From Synchiropus splendidus (Eukaryota > Chordata > Actinopteri > Syngnathiformes > Callionymidae), in NCBI RefSeq assembly GCF_027744825.2, contig NC_071342.1, positions 11,117,501-11,181,500 on the forward strand: DNA of 64,000 nucleotides, given 5' to 3'. Every line of letters begins with the position of its first letter. The stretch's first letter is position 1. The position numbers were made by a program, and so were the translations under genes. Shown here one piece after another: positions 1 to 14,200 of this stretch. Below the pieces are notes generated by a model, which was not told the origin of the DNA, did no database searches, and saw only the letters and a list, made by a program, of their open reading frames with translations.

Positions 1-3000
1 TGGATACATGTGTTTGAGTTTGTTACTTGAGTTCACATTTCAGTTGAAAGCTGAGCGTCATCTCTCGGCTCACTGTGTTGTGAAGGTACAAGGCCATATT
101 AAAGGAGTATTAAAGGTTGTATTAGTACAAACTGTTTTTATCTTCATCTCTGCCTTTGATCAGGCCGACACTGTTGAAGTGAAGAGATGAAGTCGACGCT
201 GAAATGCCTCTGAACCCTCACACATTTTCATCATCGCACCTCAGCACTTGAGTGACAAGCACAGCGGGGGCTCCAGGGGTGTCGTGTACCTCCCAGCAGC
301 TGAGCGTTTGTGGCCACGACGTGTAGCGCTGGGGTTCATCACGCGCTGTTTCTGATCAGTAGTTTCGGCAACATTAGCTTCTTCTCATCAACAATAACAC
401 ACCAGGATGTAAATGGACTTGTTACATCCTGCGATGTTTGTGCACATGGCGATGTCAGTGCGTCGGTGTTGCGTGGGCTTTCCGAAGGGCCGTAAATCTG
501 GGCGCTGACATGTTGGTTCAGTGGGGAAACAGCAGGTTTGGGACACACTGATGGCCTTCGCAGATGGCTTCAGGACCCTGCCCAGGGGAGGCCCGCTACT
601 CCACCTATTAATTTATTCATTTTCCACTGCCGAGGAGACACTGGGGCCAATGTGATTGTTTCCGAGAGCCAAACTCCCTGCAGGGCGGCGTGGGTGTTTT
701 CCTCCCCCGTCATTCTTTTCAAACCTGTCTATGTCCTCCTGGGAGTCAGAGCTCTGCTCAGGGGTTTCATTGACAATTTCTCCCCCCAAAAAACGATATT
801 GAATATGCACTAGGATTGGAAGTGTTATCACCTCCACTCCTAGTCGGGTTGGAACTTTAGCTCATTTGAATTAAGTTCGATATGATGAATTTACGCAGAT
901 ACGCCGGCTGAATCATATGTGTCGATTTTTCAGTGTAGCAATTCCACAGGTCATTATAAAACGTGATGTCACAACCCAAACATCCATGATGAAGAGTGAG
1001 GTTGAGCTGATGGACAGTAGAAACGTCTGGACACAGGAACAAAAGATTTAGCTTAAATTTAGTCCTTCTGGTTTATATTTTAAAACCTGATAAATTGCAA
1101 TAAATAAATTACAAATTACAAAACCTCCAAAAAAATTATTTTACTTTTTTAAAATTAAGTCCAATTTTAGTTTTTCAAACTGCTGTAATGCAGTACATAT
1201 ATTAAAAATCTTTTCAAGTTTAAGTTAATTTAAATTAAAGCGGAAATATTTTTCATTATAATCATATTTTTTGAAGATTTTCTCCATTTCATTTTTAGTG
1301 TCTTCCTTCCTTGTACACCGTACACCCCTCATAAATCACTATCATTCCTTCCGCTCCTCTCATATTCCATGTATTATTATTAAGATTTTCAACATATCTC
1401 CCCCATTTATTTCAATAAACAATAAAACAACTGTCATTTGTCTCCTTCAAAATTCACCCTTAACTTGACGTTTTCCCTCATTTTCAGATCATAGTTTCTT
1501 TGCTTAAATGGAAAATTTATTTATGTACCTTTTTAATTACAGTGAAATGATTTTCTGGTCATGTTGATCCTCGTGGCTTCGATAACTGGCCCAAATATTA
1601 ATGCAGGTTTCTCACCGATGCGTCTGCGGCAGATAAAAAAAGTTACATTTGTAAAAGTGAATGAATCAGCGAGACTGGCGGCTTATATCTGCTGTAGAAA
1701 GAGTGAAGATGCAGCCGAGGCTGAGGCTCTGTGTTTCCACTTACACGTCTTAAATGTTGCAAGCAAATGCGTGCAAGAAGCTTTTCTTAATGGCGAGGAT
1801 GAATAGGCCCCTGGTTCGCTGTAGGTCGTTTTAATGAGCCACTCCGTCGCTCCGTTAAGCTCATCGACAGAAAAACACACAACAACATGCAGCGTCTTTT
1901 ATGCGTTTGACATTGGCAGCGCGGTCTCCCGGGCTCCGATCCAGTCCGGTCCCTCTTGTCCGTGTGCTGCTGTTCCACCCAGGCTCCCTCTCATTCTTTC
2001 TGTCTTAAATGAATGTACGAGTGTGTGCTCCCTTCCTGCAGACAGGTGGTCCGGTGGCTCAGACCAGAACCATGTTGGCTTACTGTCTAATGCTGTTTTA
2101 ATGGTGCTTTGTGTGGTGGCGAGTGGGGAGAGGCACGCTGCAACTAATAGAAATTCTTCTGACTCTCCAGAACCTTATATAATGGACTCTTTCTGTTAGA
2201 GGGGACCAGTCAGATCTGATTAACGTGTGTGTATATAGGAGTGTGTGTGTGTGTTCTCAGAGGGAAGTGAAAAAAAAAAACCTCCACTCTAGTCCACATT
2301 TCCCCTTTAAATGGTTGTATAAATAAACCGGTAATACTGTAATTACAATGTTATTATTAGACTTGGAATCCTCCATATGAAATTTGCTCAATTTAAAAAC
2401 CATTATTTCTGTCGTCGACTCATGTAAGACGTTGTCGGCGCGCGTGTGTGTGTGTGCAATGCAGTCTGGACTCAGGAGTCATGCGTCGCTGCTCCTTCAT
2501 CATGTCCTTATTAACGACGCTAAGTGACTTTTAACATGGCTGATAGCATCAGGTGGTCGCCTGCCAACTCACTCTGTTCTCATCTCTTATACTTTCACAC
2601 TCTGTTGCCTCCTTTGAGCTTGACTGACAGCTCCTCGCCTCCATCTAATCGAAAAGGGAACTGATCTCAAGGTTCATCCCACAATTTAGGAGACAAATTC
2701 AAGTCGTATCATATATGTGAACAGTAAATGAAATGAACAGCAGAATTCCTGGTTCTCCTGTCAGAATAAAGAGGAAGCTCTTCAAGCTCCCAACAGTCTG
2801 CGCTAGCTTCTTATGTTCCGGGAAACTTGGGCGGACGACAGAGCATTGTACTCTGTCACTATTAATCCTTCTTGTGTTTTGGAGAGCAAAGCTGCCAAGA
2901 GCTAAAACTGTGGTGAATTATTTATGTGTGTCTGGAGTGATTAACCTCAGAGGGGCTGTGATGGAGTTCGCCGTGTACATGGCAGCCAGCATCACTCACC

Positions 3001-3975
3001 CGTTCACCCCTTCATCCTAAATGCTTGTGGGTCCAAGCCAGGCTAAACTGGACCTGGGACCTTGAAACATTGTCAGTAATGTATCTCACCTCCCGCTCTA
3101 CAAATGAGCGTGTGTTCTATTAAAGACTAACTCGGGTTATCACTTATTTTTCAATCTGAAAAAGTCAGTCAAATGGATTGGGAACAACAGAAGTAACTGC
3201 AATAGTAACTTATTGAAGAAATGCAGTTTATAAGAAGAAATGTTTTTATTCATGAGCAGGAAGATTGGAATGGACACTTACTGCCTGTTGTTTTAAGTGG
3301 CTCTGTTGCTAATGCAAGAAGTAAACAGACAGATTCTAATATTTTTTTCTGAAAGCCATAGAGAGAAATGTGAAGTGTAGCTTCATTCTTAAGAAGTATA
3401 CAGACCAGATAAACATGGATGAAAAAAATATTGTTAATCTCCATTTTAAGGTTGGAATTTTTGACTTAAAATACCTGAAATCCGTTGTTAAATACATTTG
3501 TACTTATTTTGGCATTTCCCACCAGGCTTCGGACCCAGTCACACCAATTCTCTTCCTTTCCTTACACGCCACATCCAGCCTGTTTGGTTGCCTTCCTCTT
3601 CTTCTCTCCGCATTTCCAACATTCTTGATCCAACCAGTTCCTCCAAGCGTCCAGACATCAAATATGAAATCTCTGTCTGTCATTTTTAGACCCATGTTAG
3701 AAGCAGACTAGGAGAATATATTGGTTTTGTATGACAAAAAAAAAAATCAGGTGGCCAATAATCCCTTATCTTTCATTACTACGCTCCCGGCAACAGGATC
3801 CACACAAATAGCACAAGCAAGAAGGAATGTTTTGAGAATGTCATCACAAATGTGCTAATATCCTACTGTCGATCACGACAGTTCCAGCACGCAAACCACA
3901 AGCCACGCCCACAGTTCAATGAACATTTCCTCATGAATATTTCAGAGCTGTTCTTTATAAAAATTTCAAATATAT
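1..3975. other. Non-coding flank downstream of sfrp5
   Basis: I see no gene. The stretch is AT-rich, especially 1070-1560, with short GT runs near 2240-2254 and 2443-2455. The open frames here are short, lack recognisable domains and show no splice context. Confidence 0.6.
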
Positions 3976-4803
3976 TTTATTTACTTACTTGTATTGAAAA
4001 GTCAAACAAACACGTATTTCAGTAACAAAACTACAAACAGATTAACTGATTAAAAACAATCTTCTTTGCTATGGGAAAGTGAAGTCGGGTGCTAGTTGCG
4101 ACTGATTTCCCCACCAGTGCTATTACGAAGCGTAGGTTATTACAAAAACAAGAAGTCAACGCGTGTCTGAGTAATGATAAGACTTTTCCAGATACAAGGT
4201 CCAGAGTCTGTCTTCTTCTTTTCCAATGAGTCTTCGTTCCGTTCCCTGTTTTGGCTGCTTCAAGTCTGAGGAGTTTCCATCCGTCTCTTACTGTCATTTG
4301 ATCTTCAAATCATCTAGTATTCATCATTTACCGCCTGAAATGTTGAAGACAGTCAAGTGGACCAGCTGCTACCTTCCTGTTTGATGTTGTTCCTGGAAGC
4401 AAAGTGCTCATATCTGCAAAACGCTTGTTGTCATTTTCTCATCTGAAAAAGCCCTTCACTGCCACCCAACATTCTGGGAAGTTATGATTCTCTCTGGATG
4501 ATACTGTGAATACATATTCACCAAGGAGGCCATCTAATACGAGCGGAACTGATCGACGATAAATGGATACAAATATATTACATTTTTTCTTACTGTACGG
4601 TGAGTGTGTACATTATTGTATTAAAATCCACCTGCTTTTGTTAAATAAGAGGCACTTAACTAGACGTGTTATGAGCTGGTAGCACTGAAGAATCTGTTAA
4701 AATAAGTGGCACTTTTTTTTTTTTTTTTTTTTACATTAAATCTATGAGGGGAAAGATGGGAGTCCAAAGATGGGAGGCCATCACAAGAGTCCAGATACAC
4801 GCG
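3976..4803 (-). other. sfrp5: Probable sfrp5 3' UTR
   Basis: There is no reading frame here. On the minus strand a 20-nt A run lies 72 nt past the stop codon (T run at 4713-4732 on the plus strand). An AATAAA polyadenylation hexamer lies at 3981-3976. This would give a 3' UTR of roughly 0.8 kb. The end is inferred only from the hexamer. Confidence 0.4.
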
Positions 4804-5132
4804 TCACTGGAAGACAGTGTGGTAGGTGGGGCACTGGTGGGACTTCATGTACTTGATGGCGAATTTGAGTTCTTTGCTTTTCTTGTCCCATTTGTGAATG
4901 GACATGAGAAGAAGCTGCTGGTCCACCTTCCTGCCCATGATGAGGAAGTTGGAGGCCAGGCTGTCCAGCTGGGAGCACGGGCAGTTGGCGCCGTTCTTGA
5001 TGTACAGAGTCAGCTTCTTCAAGTCCTTCTTTCGCAGAACTCCCTGCTTCAAAACCTTCTTCTTTTTCTGGGCTGCAATCAGTTTCTTGTCCCCCTTCTC
5101 CTTCTTCACCTCCTTGATTTTCATTTTCAGGA
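4804..5132 (-). CDS. sfrp5: sfrp5 coding exon 3: netrin-like domain and stop
   Basis: The exon has 329 nt including the stop codon. The acceptor is a pyrimidine-rich TTTTTTCAG ending at 5133. It encodes FVLKMKIKEVKKE, a run of lysines (KKLIAAQKKKK), the NTR pair CPC, the motif GRKVDQQLLLMSIHKWDKK and the C-terminus CPTYHTVFQ. These fit the SFRP1/5 NTR domain, which binds heparin and Wnt in the family. Confidence 0.95.
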
Positions 5133-8100
5133 CTGAAAAAAGAAGTAAAATAAATTATTTGTGGCATCATTTGTGTTTTATTATCACAGAGCGAGATCAA
5201 AGGTAGGTCAAATCCTTAACTGTGACACCTTCATGACCACTAAAATACATTTTTAAACACAGTGAATTTGGATATACCTCATGCTCATACTTGTTCAAAT
5301 GAAACGTTTTAGGTAGTCAAGAGTGCCATCTTATCAAAGTCTATGGCTGGCCGACACGTCAGGCAAGCATGTGACCTGTGAAGGTGGCTTTCTCTTCTAA
5401 TTTCCTCATGATTTATACTGAATATTAATATTGATTCTTGGTACCTGCCATTCAAAATCCCAGCAGTCACACCACACTTCAGGCACCAGTGTGAGCACCA
5501 AAGAATGTGATTTATTTAGTGATAAAAAAAATGAAAAATTTATGAAAGAATCTTTTCATTGTGTTCACTAGACTCGACCCAAGATACATGTCCACAATAA
5601 AGTGATGGAGAGGTGAAAACAAAATCCGTGTGTGAGACTGGAGCCTCTCAGCTCGAGCTACATGGCCACCACAGGACTCATAACAAGTTGCTATATTTCA
5701 GTGTTACTTTGAGATTTAAAACTGCAGCTTGGCAAAAAACTAAACTCAAAATCAATGTAGAACAAGCGCTTCTATGTTCTATGTTGGTTGTTGGACACTC
5801 ACCAACATCTCATGGTGCCAACCAACACTGCTTCCCATTAAGCTGTAGTTTGGCCTGTAAACTGACATGAGTTTAAACTTTGAACTCAAATGTCGGCCAA
5901 AGGAAGGATTACATTTCTCTCTTTCACCAGTGAACCAGGTGACCAAACCACAACACATGTCTGATTGGATTGTCCAATGCTCAAGGATCCAAATGGAGGC
6001 AGCAGCTTGAATTAGCATTCTATTTCAAAGACTTTTTTAAAGTGGTCAAATGTCGTGCACAGAACCTTCCCGAGCCGTTTTTCACTTCCCATGGCCTCCT
6101 TCTGGTATTCTTAACCCGCTACCTTTAATCAGATGGGATCACTCGCGAGTATTAAACCTCCTCAGCGCTCAGTTAAATGTCTTTCCAAAGTCTGAAACGC
6201 AGATAGCGTCTGTGTATACTGCTCTAAATATTTAGAGTTGGATATAAGAGTTTGATTTTATCTGTCTAATAAAGTGCAGGCGCAGATCCACCATCTAACC
6301 CTGGCTTTTTATACGTCTTGTTTTAAGCGTAAAAGATAACAATTGACCTGCCAACAATTTGACAGAGGAATTCTCCGGACGGAGAGTCTGTAAGGTGAAA
6401 GTAACGGTGGTTCCGGCTGGTGCGAGACATCCACTCTCCTGCTACTCAGGAGTTGTGTAAACATCTCCTGGTACACTCTGATACTCACAGCATTTGTGAG
6501 GTGATACCTCAGGATGGGAACGCATGGGCCGAACCGTCTTCCTTTTCAGGGTCTGTTTTTCTCTGCCCACATGGTTCTGTGTGTGTGTGTGTGAGCACTG
6601 GCGTAAATGGAATGCATTCATGTGCGTGGAAGTGTTTTGGAGGTTCACGTGGATCAGAGGTAGAAAATCATTTTTCCTCTCTCCACATATTGAATGCCAC
6701 CCATGTCCTGTCAGGAGTGATGGGGCCCACCAGGCGGCCTGGTCAGGATCCTCGTGACAGGCCGCAGCTACACCTTCACCAGTAGACAGAGGCAGCAGAG
6801 GCAGCTGTCACGGTGATCGTGAGCAGAGTTCTTCTAGTTAAATCAATTAACTACAAACTAGGTGTACAATTCTTGTCTGTACTTGAACGGAGAAACTGTA
6901 GTCTTCTGTTTCCGTACTATGTGTGTTTACTCCAGGTGAGTCGATGCAATATACATAGTGAAGAAAAAAAATGAGGGGAAAGGGTTGGAAATTATCTATA
7001 TTTATTATCTATAATTTCAAAATTCTCGGCGCTAGAGTTATGAGAGTAACACAGTGCAAATGAAGAGGAAAATGAGCAGAGCTCTAGTCCCAACAGAGAG
7101 TGATGAATTCTTCAAAAGATGTACCACAGAGCCAACACATTCTCACTCCTCAATATTGATGCGTCATTTCAAGAGACTCCTATGTTTCCGCACCCCAATG
7201 GTTGGGATTCGGATGAGTACTGATCATTGATACCTGACTTCCGATGTCGCTTGGCGTATGCACAGCATGACTGAGTCAAGCTCATGATCACATGAGGCAC
7301 GGCAAAAATGAAGTGGCAAGAAAAGCATTTCAAGAGTCGACCCTTAAACAGCGCCACCTCATGGTTAGTCCACTGAAGCGCTGCCTACAGAGGTGGGAAA
7401 TGACAGGCTAATGTGCTAACATGTAAAACGGAAGGTTTATTTTGTTAATATTTTGGAGTGAGAATATGTTGACGGAGCAACCCCAAAATTCAATCATTTG
7501 TCCTGAAAATCCACTCATCTGCCTCTGAGTTAGAGGTAATACACTTGACCACAAGAATTACGTCTGATTCACCAAGTAGCCTGATATGCAAGTACATTTT
7601 TCTGACAGCAAAGGTCCATCATATATAACATTTAAACTGCAGTCAGCTATGGGGCGATGGTCTCTTCCCGAAAACTACATTTTTTTGGTTAAAAAAGAAG
7701 ACATTCCGTTGCAAATATTTCTTCCCAGGAACACGTGCCAACCGACCTTTCAAACGCTTGGCGAAAAGAAGCACGCTACTCGAAGCCACTTTTCATTTCC
7801 AATTACTATTTTCACCCACAACTGCACAAAAGGCTTTGTTGTTTAAACGTCATGTTCTTCAGCACTTTCAGATCAATGTTGCTGAGTGACACAACCACAG
7901 AGAAGGAGAGCGGTGTATCATTAACTCTACCGAACAGGGCAATAGTCCATGCAAGCAGAAATTCAGCTGCTGCATAAAGTTGAAGACTGAAAGCTTAGAT
8001 GAGCAGCAATAATGGAAGAAATATGTCTTGGCTTCTCGTGCGGGTCATTTCTGTGATAAAAGTCAGATACTGGAAACGAGAGAGGTTGGAAATAAAGGGT

Positions 8101-11100
8101 GTTGAAAGGACGCGTGACGGCTGGAGCCTGTCGAACTGATTTGTCAATTCATGAGGTTCCACTCGAGGGTCAGCTTCTACCCGCAGACACTCGGAATGAC
8201 CTCACTTTGACCAAAAAGACAGGAAGATTTATTCCCACTTCCACATGGAGAATTCTCTTGAAGATGACAGGAGAAAGCTACATCTGCTGTGCCAGTTTCT
8301 TAGGAGAAAAGAACCACCATTGGTTTGATACAGTAGGTGTCTGGAACTCATGAAGGATACTCACCAAAGTCACTGGCACAGTAGTGCTCCATGATGTTGT
8401 CCGCCTTCAGCTCATTGTCACATGGAGGACACACCTTTGACACTGCGGAGACACCAGAATCAACCTGTTATTTGTGTCAGGTTATCTGAACTGAAGAGTG
8501 TCTGCGGCCGTGAAAAGTCCCCCCTGTGTCTGTGTAAAATCATTAAGACCCTGAGGTCCCCTTCAAGGCCCACCTGTCTGTCAAAGCTTGTTTGCCGTGG
8601 CGGGGATACGCACGCCAGCAGACTGAGTGATGTTTGCCTTGAAATTACTGAGCAAAAAAAATGTTTTAATTCTGGAGGTTGTATATTTGGGTGGTGGTCG
8701 CAGTCCAGAAGTGAGTCAGTGAGGCGGTCGCCTACTTACACTCTCATAGTGAAAGAGCAAGTGGAAACCAAAGCAACCAAAGATTATTTTTAGCTTGGAA
8801 ATTTAGGGGCAAGTCGGCTGAGATGCTTGTTGCACGCGAGTTTGAGTTGCTCCTTTTTTTTTGAGTCTCTTGGTCTTGTCAAGGCCTAAAAAATCTTGGA
8901 AAGAAGTTGCATATTTGAGATGTTTACATGGACAGGTTTGATATTCATGCCTCCTCTTTCATCACATTGTAAAACTCCCACAACTTGGCATCTCTTGTTG
9001 TAAGCAAACTGACTTGATTCAAAATGTCTCCAGCTCTCACTCCTGATGTGCAATTGAAACTCCACGTCTGAGAAAATATGAATTTGATTTGGAGAGACAT
9101 CAGAATCTTTTGTCCAATCTCTCCATAAACCCTGCATGAATCTTGAATCTTTCTTGGACTCAAGCAGACAGAATACCTGCTGGATTTTCCCTCAAGGCTG
9201 CGAGATATGAAACTTTGTTTTGACAATTCAAACATAAACTTGTCTCTCGCCTGCAAAAATCTCACACCGGTCCACTCACCAAGCAGGTTGCTAAGAAACT
9301 CCTTTGTTTCTGCGGGGCTCAAATATGACGCAAGACTGAAACATCCACCCTGGCTGAATTCACACACAATTACTCAGCACAATTTTCACAATGTTCTCTT
9401 CACGCTTCACTTTCCTCTGTCTCACGCGCTCGTGCACGAGGGCTCCGCTCACTGTCCTGCTCAGACCGTCGGCTCAAAAGTCAAAGTTTATCGTTGAGTG
9501 TTGCCGGAGAGGTCACACTTGAGCACGGTTGGCTGCTCCGGTCGCGGGGAGGTGAACCCCCTAACTCTCACCAAGTGCATGTTTGTGTGAGGCACAGTGA
9601 GTCGTGCCGTTCAGCAGCCGCATCTGAGAGCGGGATACATACAAGGTCCACAGGGTCATGCCAAATTGTCTGGTGCTGACAAGATTGGGACGTGGAAATG
9701 CAGGCAAAAGGATGGAGAAACGCCCCGACTGTTCTGGATTGTCTGTTTTGAATGGTTCCCTTGAAGCAGCTACATCTTACTCTGGCTTATTCATTCTGGC
9801 TTCACTGGGGTGGTAAGTTGGCAGGAGGCCCGGCTGTGCTCAGGCCAAAGTATGTGTCAGGAGAAAGCACTCTGTCCATTAACCTAAGTTGGACTTGGAC
9901 AGAGACACGAATGCTACAAAGGAATCAATTTAGGCAGAGGTTTCCTTATAATTTCATGTTCCATGTACAGCCGACAGTTCATGAAAGAAACCTCATGCTT
10001 CGACAGTGTATAGGAGGAAAGCGTCCCGACGTATAGTTTTAACAAATGACTAATCCCAAGTGTCAAGCTGGAAAGGCTTTTGTCTGTCTGCATTTCCCAT
10101 CCAGGGTTGCCTCCTCCACCTGAACCAGTCTTGACCATCCACTTCACCTGTCTTCTCTGTGTCCTCATTTATCACGTCCATGTCATGGTTCAGTCTGGAG
10201 CAGCGGGATAGAAAACTGGGGTGAGTGTCCTTACAGTACCATATAAACATCAAATGGCAGGATATTTATGCAGCCGGAGGAGTTCCTATTCCATATCATC
10301 AATGGTTCCTCACCACAGATCAGTGTCAAGTTTTCTTCTTCGTGAGTTGTGAGAGCATTGCAAACGTCACACAGAAGCCAAGTTATCGCCAGTTTTCAGC
10401 TGACAGGGGCTCAATTTCTACTGTTCTTGGAAACAGAGTGGAAGGGAAAAGAAGTGTGGACCCGGCCTCTTCACCCACACTAAATAGACACAACATCTCT
10501 GACTGACATTCCTAAAACCCGTCCCTGCAGGCAGAACTTCTCTGACCATTTTTCAGTTACTGACAGCAGATCCTGGGACTCTGGAGCATGTGATGTATGT
10601 TGGATGGTCCAACATGTGGTGAACTGAAACAGGTAGATGCGGTTCTCCACAGAAACCACAGACAGACCCAGGGAGCCCTTATTTATTGGAATACTATACT
10701 GAAGAGAAAATACATGCTCAAAAGGCTCAGGCACTCTTCCATTTACGGGGCATTGGATCACATTTTCCCTTTCATATTGCAGCCAGGGCCACATGAGTAG
10801 CAGTCATTGTGCTGCTGAGGGACCTGACAGTCTCCTGTGGCAGAGCTGTAACTTACACTGTCCAACTCACGCAGGGTGGCCTGGACAGACAATATCTTTC
10901 ACACCGTGCAATTTTACCAACAACCTTCCGAGTGCTCCCAAGAAAACACAACGACAGCAAGTTTTATCCATTCAGAATTCAATCATTCTGTTGGGGCGCT
11001 TCATGTGAAATCCTTCTTGTGGTATTGTTACTGTATACCAATTCAGACGTATCACATGGACTTGGGCCAAGTGCGTCCTGGGGGCCACATTTGGCCCTTT

Positions 11101-11177
11101 GTTCATGATGATGATATTGATATTTCTGTACATTTTACAGCAACTTTAAATGTCACTTTGTCTTTTTTTTTTCTATC

Positions 11178-11208
<31 letters not shown>

Positions 11209-14200
11209 TGTAGTTGTGTAGTATCATGTTCAGAGTGATTTATCCAATTTCATATTGCGCATAAAGGCAACCACGATTTGTTCAAGGGTTGTATTGTTAA
11301 AACTGACCCCTGTATTCGTCCATTATCTTCTTCCATTTGAGGTGCTACAGTGGGCTGAAGCCTATCCCACCTTCACTGGAAGACAAGCAAATACCCCATT
11401 GTCTTCATCTCTAACTCCCTACCTCCCAAATTTCTGCTTTTCTTCATGTTTCAGACTTCCACTTGTCTCGCTTATAAGCCAGTGTACACTTTCGTTTATG
11501 TTTGACCCGACAAAAATAGACATCAAGAGAGGGAGAACTGCAACAATGTGAAAAGCCTGTATCCGTGTAAAACCATTGGTGGTCTCAAAAATAAGTGTCT
11601 CTCTCGAGTCCTCTTGATGATGGTGACATCAAGTTCCCAATAAAAGCCCCCGCTTTCTTGAGGAGCCAAATCTGATCTGGTCGAGAATCGGACAAAGATA
11701 CCAGTAAAAGAAGCTGGCCTGCTGCTCCTCTTTATATTTTTTCTGGCTCTCTATCAGAGATTGTGAGCCAAATATCCAACCCCTTGAATGGCCCCATTGG
11801 CACATCTCTCTTTTGACTGTCAGTCACTGCGCCTCCAGGCTAGAAGTGATATCAGCTTCAAAAACATACCAGACGGCAATCATGATGGCTGACTAACTTT
11901 TTAATATCACGTATCCGTGCGGAGCGTTTGTCCTCTCTTGTGTTGACTTTAACAGGAGTGAACGGACAATCGGCCGTTTGAAGAGGTGACGGGTGAAGCC
12001 ACCTTGCCGAAAAGAACGAGAGCCGCGAAGGAAAAATGTCACATACTTGATTCTTGTCCTGCAAAAACAGAACAGTTTTCCTGAAGTCAGCTCAACATCA
12101 GACTATTTCACCGTCCCGTTCCCATCCTCTATACCATACAAATATACCGTGAATATTCCCTGCTGAAATAAAAGAGAAGCCCTTCCGTTGGCTTGTATGA
12201 CTGGCAGGAGGGAGTTTATGTGTTCAGTGAATGAACAGCCAGCGGCAAGAACAATAAGCGACATAAGAGTCCTTGAGAGGAAGCGGCGTTCCTCCTCTTT
12301 CCTGCACTCTCAGGAGGGACAATCCCACCTCAGCTGCTCCATTCGCTTGTCCTGTCATGCCGACTAATTAGTGGCAGCCTGGTAATTGGTCTTCCAGCTA
12401 ATTGGCCCGGTGGCTTCCACTCGAAACAAAGGCGGGAGCAGCCTGGGACCCAGCGGGGACGCCCCCCCTCCACCGCCTAAAGACTCTCGTCAACTCCTTC
12501 ATAGCTCTGACAGCCTTTGTTCCGGGGACGCCGAAGTAGTGGCAGTGCAGTTTAACACACTCACCGTCGTCTCTATTAGTTCCCTCTTCCCCGAAATGCT
12601 TTTGCTCCGATGGAAGATTGATGAGCTTTTGACTGGCTGATAAAGCAGCGTGTCGCCTTCTCAGTGGAGACGTGTTTAACATAACAGTCTATTTATCTTA
12701 ACTCAGCCAGGGATCTGGCCGGCGGAGTCTCTCTGTCTCCCGTCTCCGTCCTGATCTGTCTCTGTCCCATAGCCCGAGGCTAGAGTTGAGGGCAGGGAGC
12801 CGAGCTGGACGCTCCACTCGTGCATGAGATCTCTTCCTCTGCATGCCTCACACACGCCAGTATCTCGCGCTCAAACTTTTATCTGTCGACAGGTGGGTTT
12901 GTTTTTACATGTCAAGCGGAGGATCCGCCAGACACAGTGCACCGAAGCGGCTTCACCCGCTGGCTGCTGTAGTTCTGATGCTCCATCAGGATGAGGCGTT
13001 TTCATTGGTCCAAACTTAAAAAAAGATGTTGGAGCACCATCTCCCAAGGTTGTGAGTAGGAACCTGTTTAGAGCATTTTGCCAGCTAAAGCTTAATTCAC
13101 TGATATAAGATATTCTTTTCTGTTTCGGAAAAACAAGACACAATAAAAAAAAAAAAAAGTTTTACATTACTTTTTAATTGGAGCATTTATCCGGAAGCTA
13201 ATTGGCAGGGTATTTTATCAGTAGTAAGTGTTGAGTCATGTGTCAAAGTCAAGGCCCGTGGGCCAAATCTGGCCGGTCCAGTCATTTTATACCGTTCACC
13301 TGAGCTATAGTACGAAAATGCAATTTACTGTGTCCCCCCAGCAAAAGTGGTGCCGGCATGTGAACAGTCAGTCTGGAAAATCCTCCCAAATAGAGGCAGC
13401 TCAAAGGGAAATAAATGAAAGATTTTTACCTTCAAGACGAAAACTGAAGAGCGATTAGCATTTACTATTGAAAAAAGTGCGATATCAGATTCTGTTTTCT
13501 TATTTTTCCTATTAACAAAAGCCAGTGCCTGAAATGTCGACCCCTTGTGTGACAGAGTTTGACTCCCCTGGCTCACACAGCTTCCACTGCCTATAAATAA
13601 GCCTAAGGTCTTCAGAAAAAAACAGGTTGATGTTTCGATTTCTCATACAGCAAAAACAGAAGAGTCCCCCCACGTGTGGCAGAGCTTGAATTCAAATGCC
13701 AAACAGTAGCCGGCTACAGCAATGGACAATGTTGTGACGTCTTCATGTGCATACCTGGGGTTTGCGTCGCATGGTTGCCAGTGAACTGCATGGGGATGCA
13801 GAGGTCATTGTCGATGGGGAATTTATCACATGTCAGCATCTCTGGCCAGGGGAAGCCGTAGGTCTCCATCACTGGTGCGCAACTGTCCCTCACCGCCTCG
13901 CACAGAGAGCGGCACGGATAGATGGGCCGGTCCAGGCAGACAGGTGCAAACAGAGAGCAGAGGAAGACCTGGGTGTCAGCGTGGCACCTCTTGGCCAGAA
14001 GAGGCACCCAGCTCCCCGCCTGCTGCTTCACTTCTGGCATGGTCTCGTGGTCCAGCAGGTTGGGAAGCCGCATCTTTTTGTAGCCGACGTTGTGGCAGAG
14101 GCGGAGGTCGGCCGGGATGTCCACGCACTGAGGCTGCTTGGTGTAGAACCGGCCATTGTGGAAGTTGTCTGACTGCCAGCTGTAGTAGTCGTACTCATCT

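Larger units (their letters stand above)
8443..13754 (-). other. sfrp5: sfrp5 intron 1
   Basis: A 5.3-kb GT-AG intron. It contains an AT microsatellite (11178-11204), a hAT-type MITE (about 13235-13570) and a unique-looking block around 12280-12800 with three homeodomain-type cores. No exon is recognisable inside it. Confidence 0.85.
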
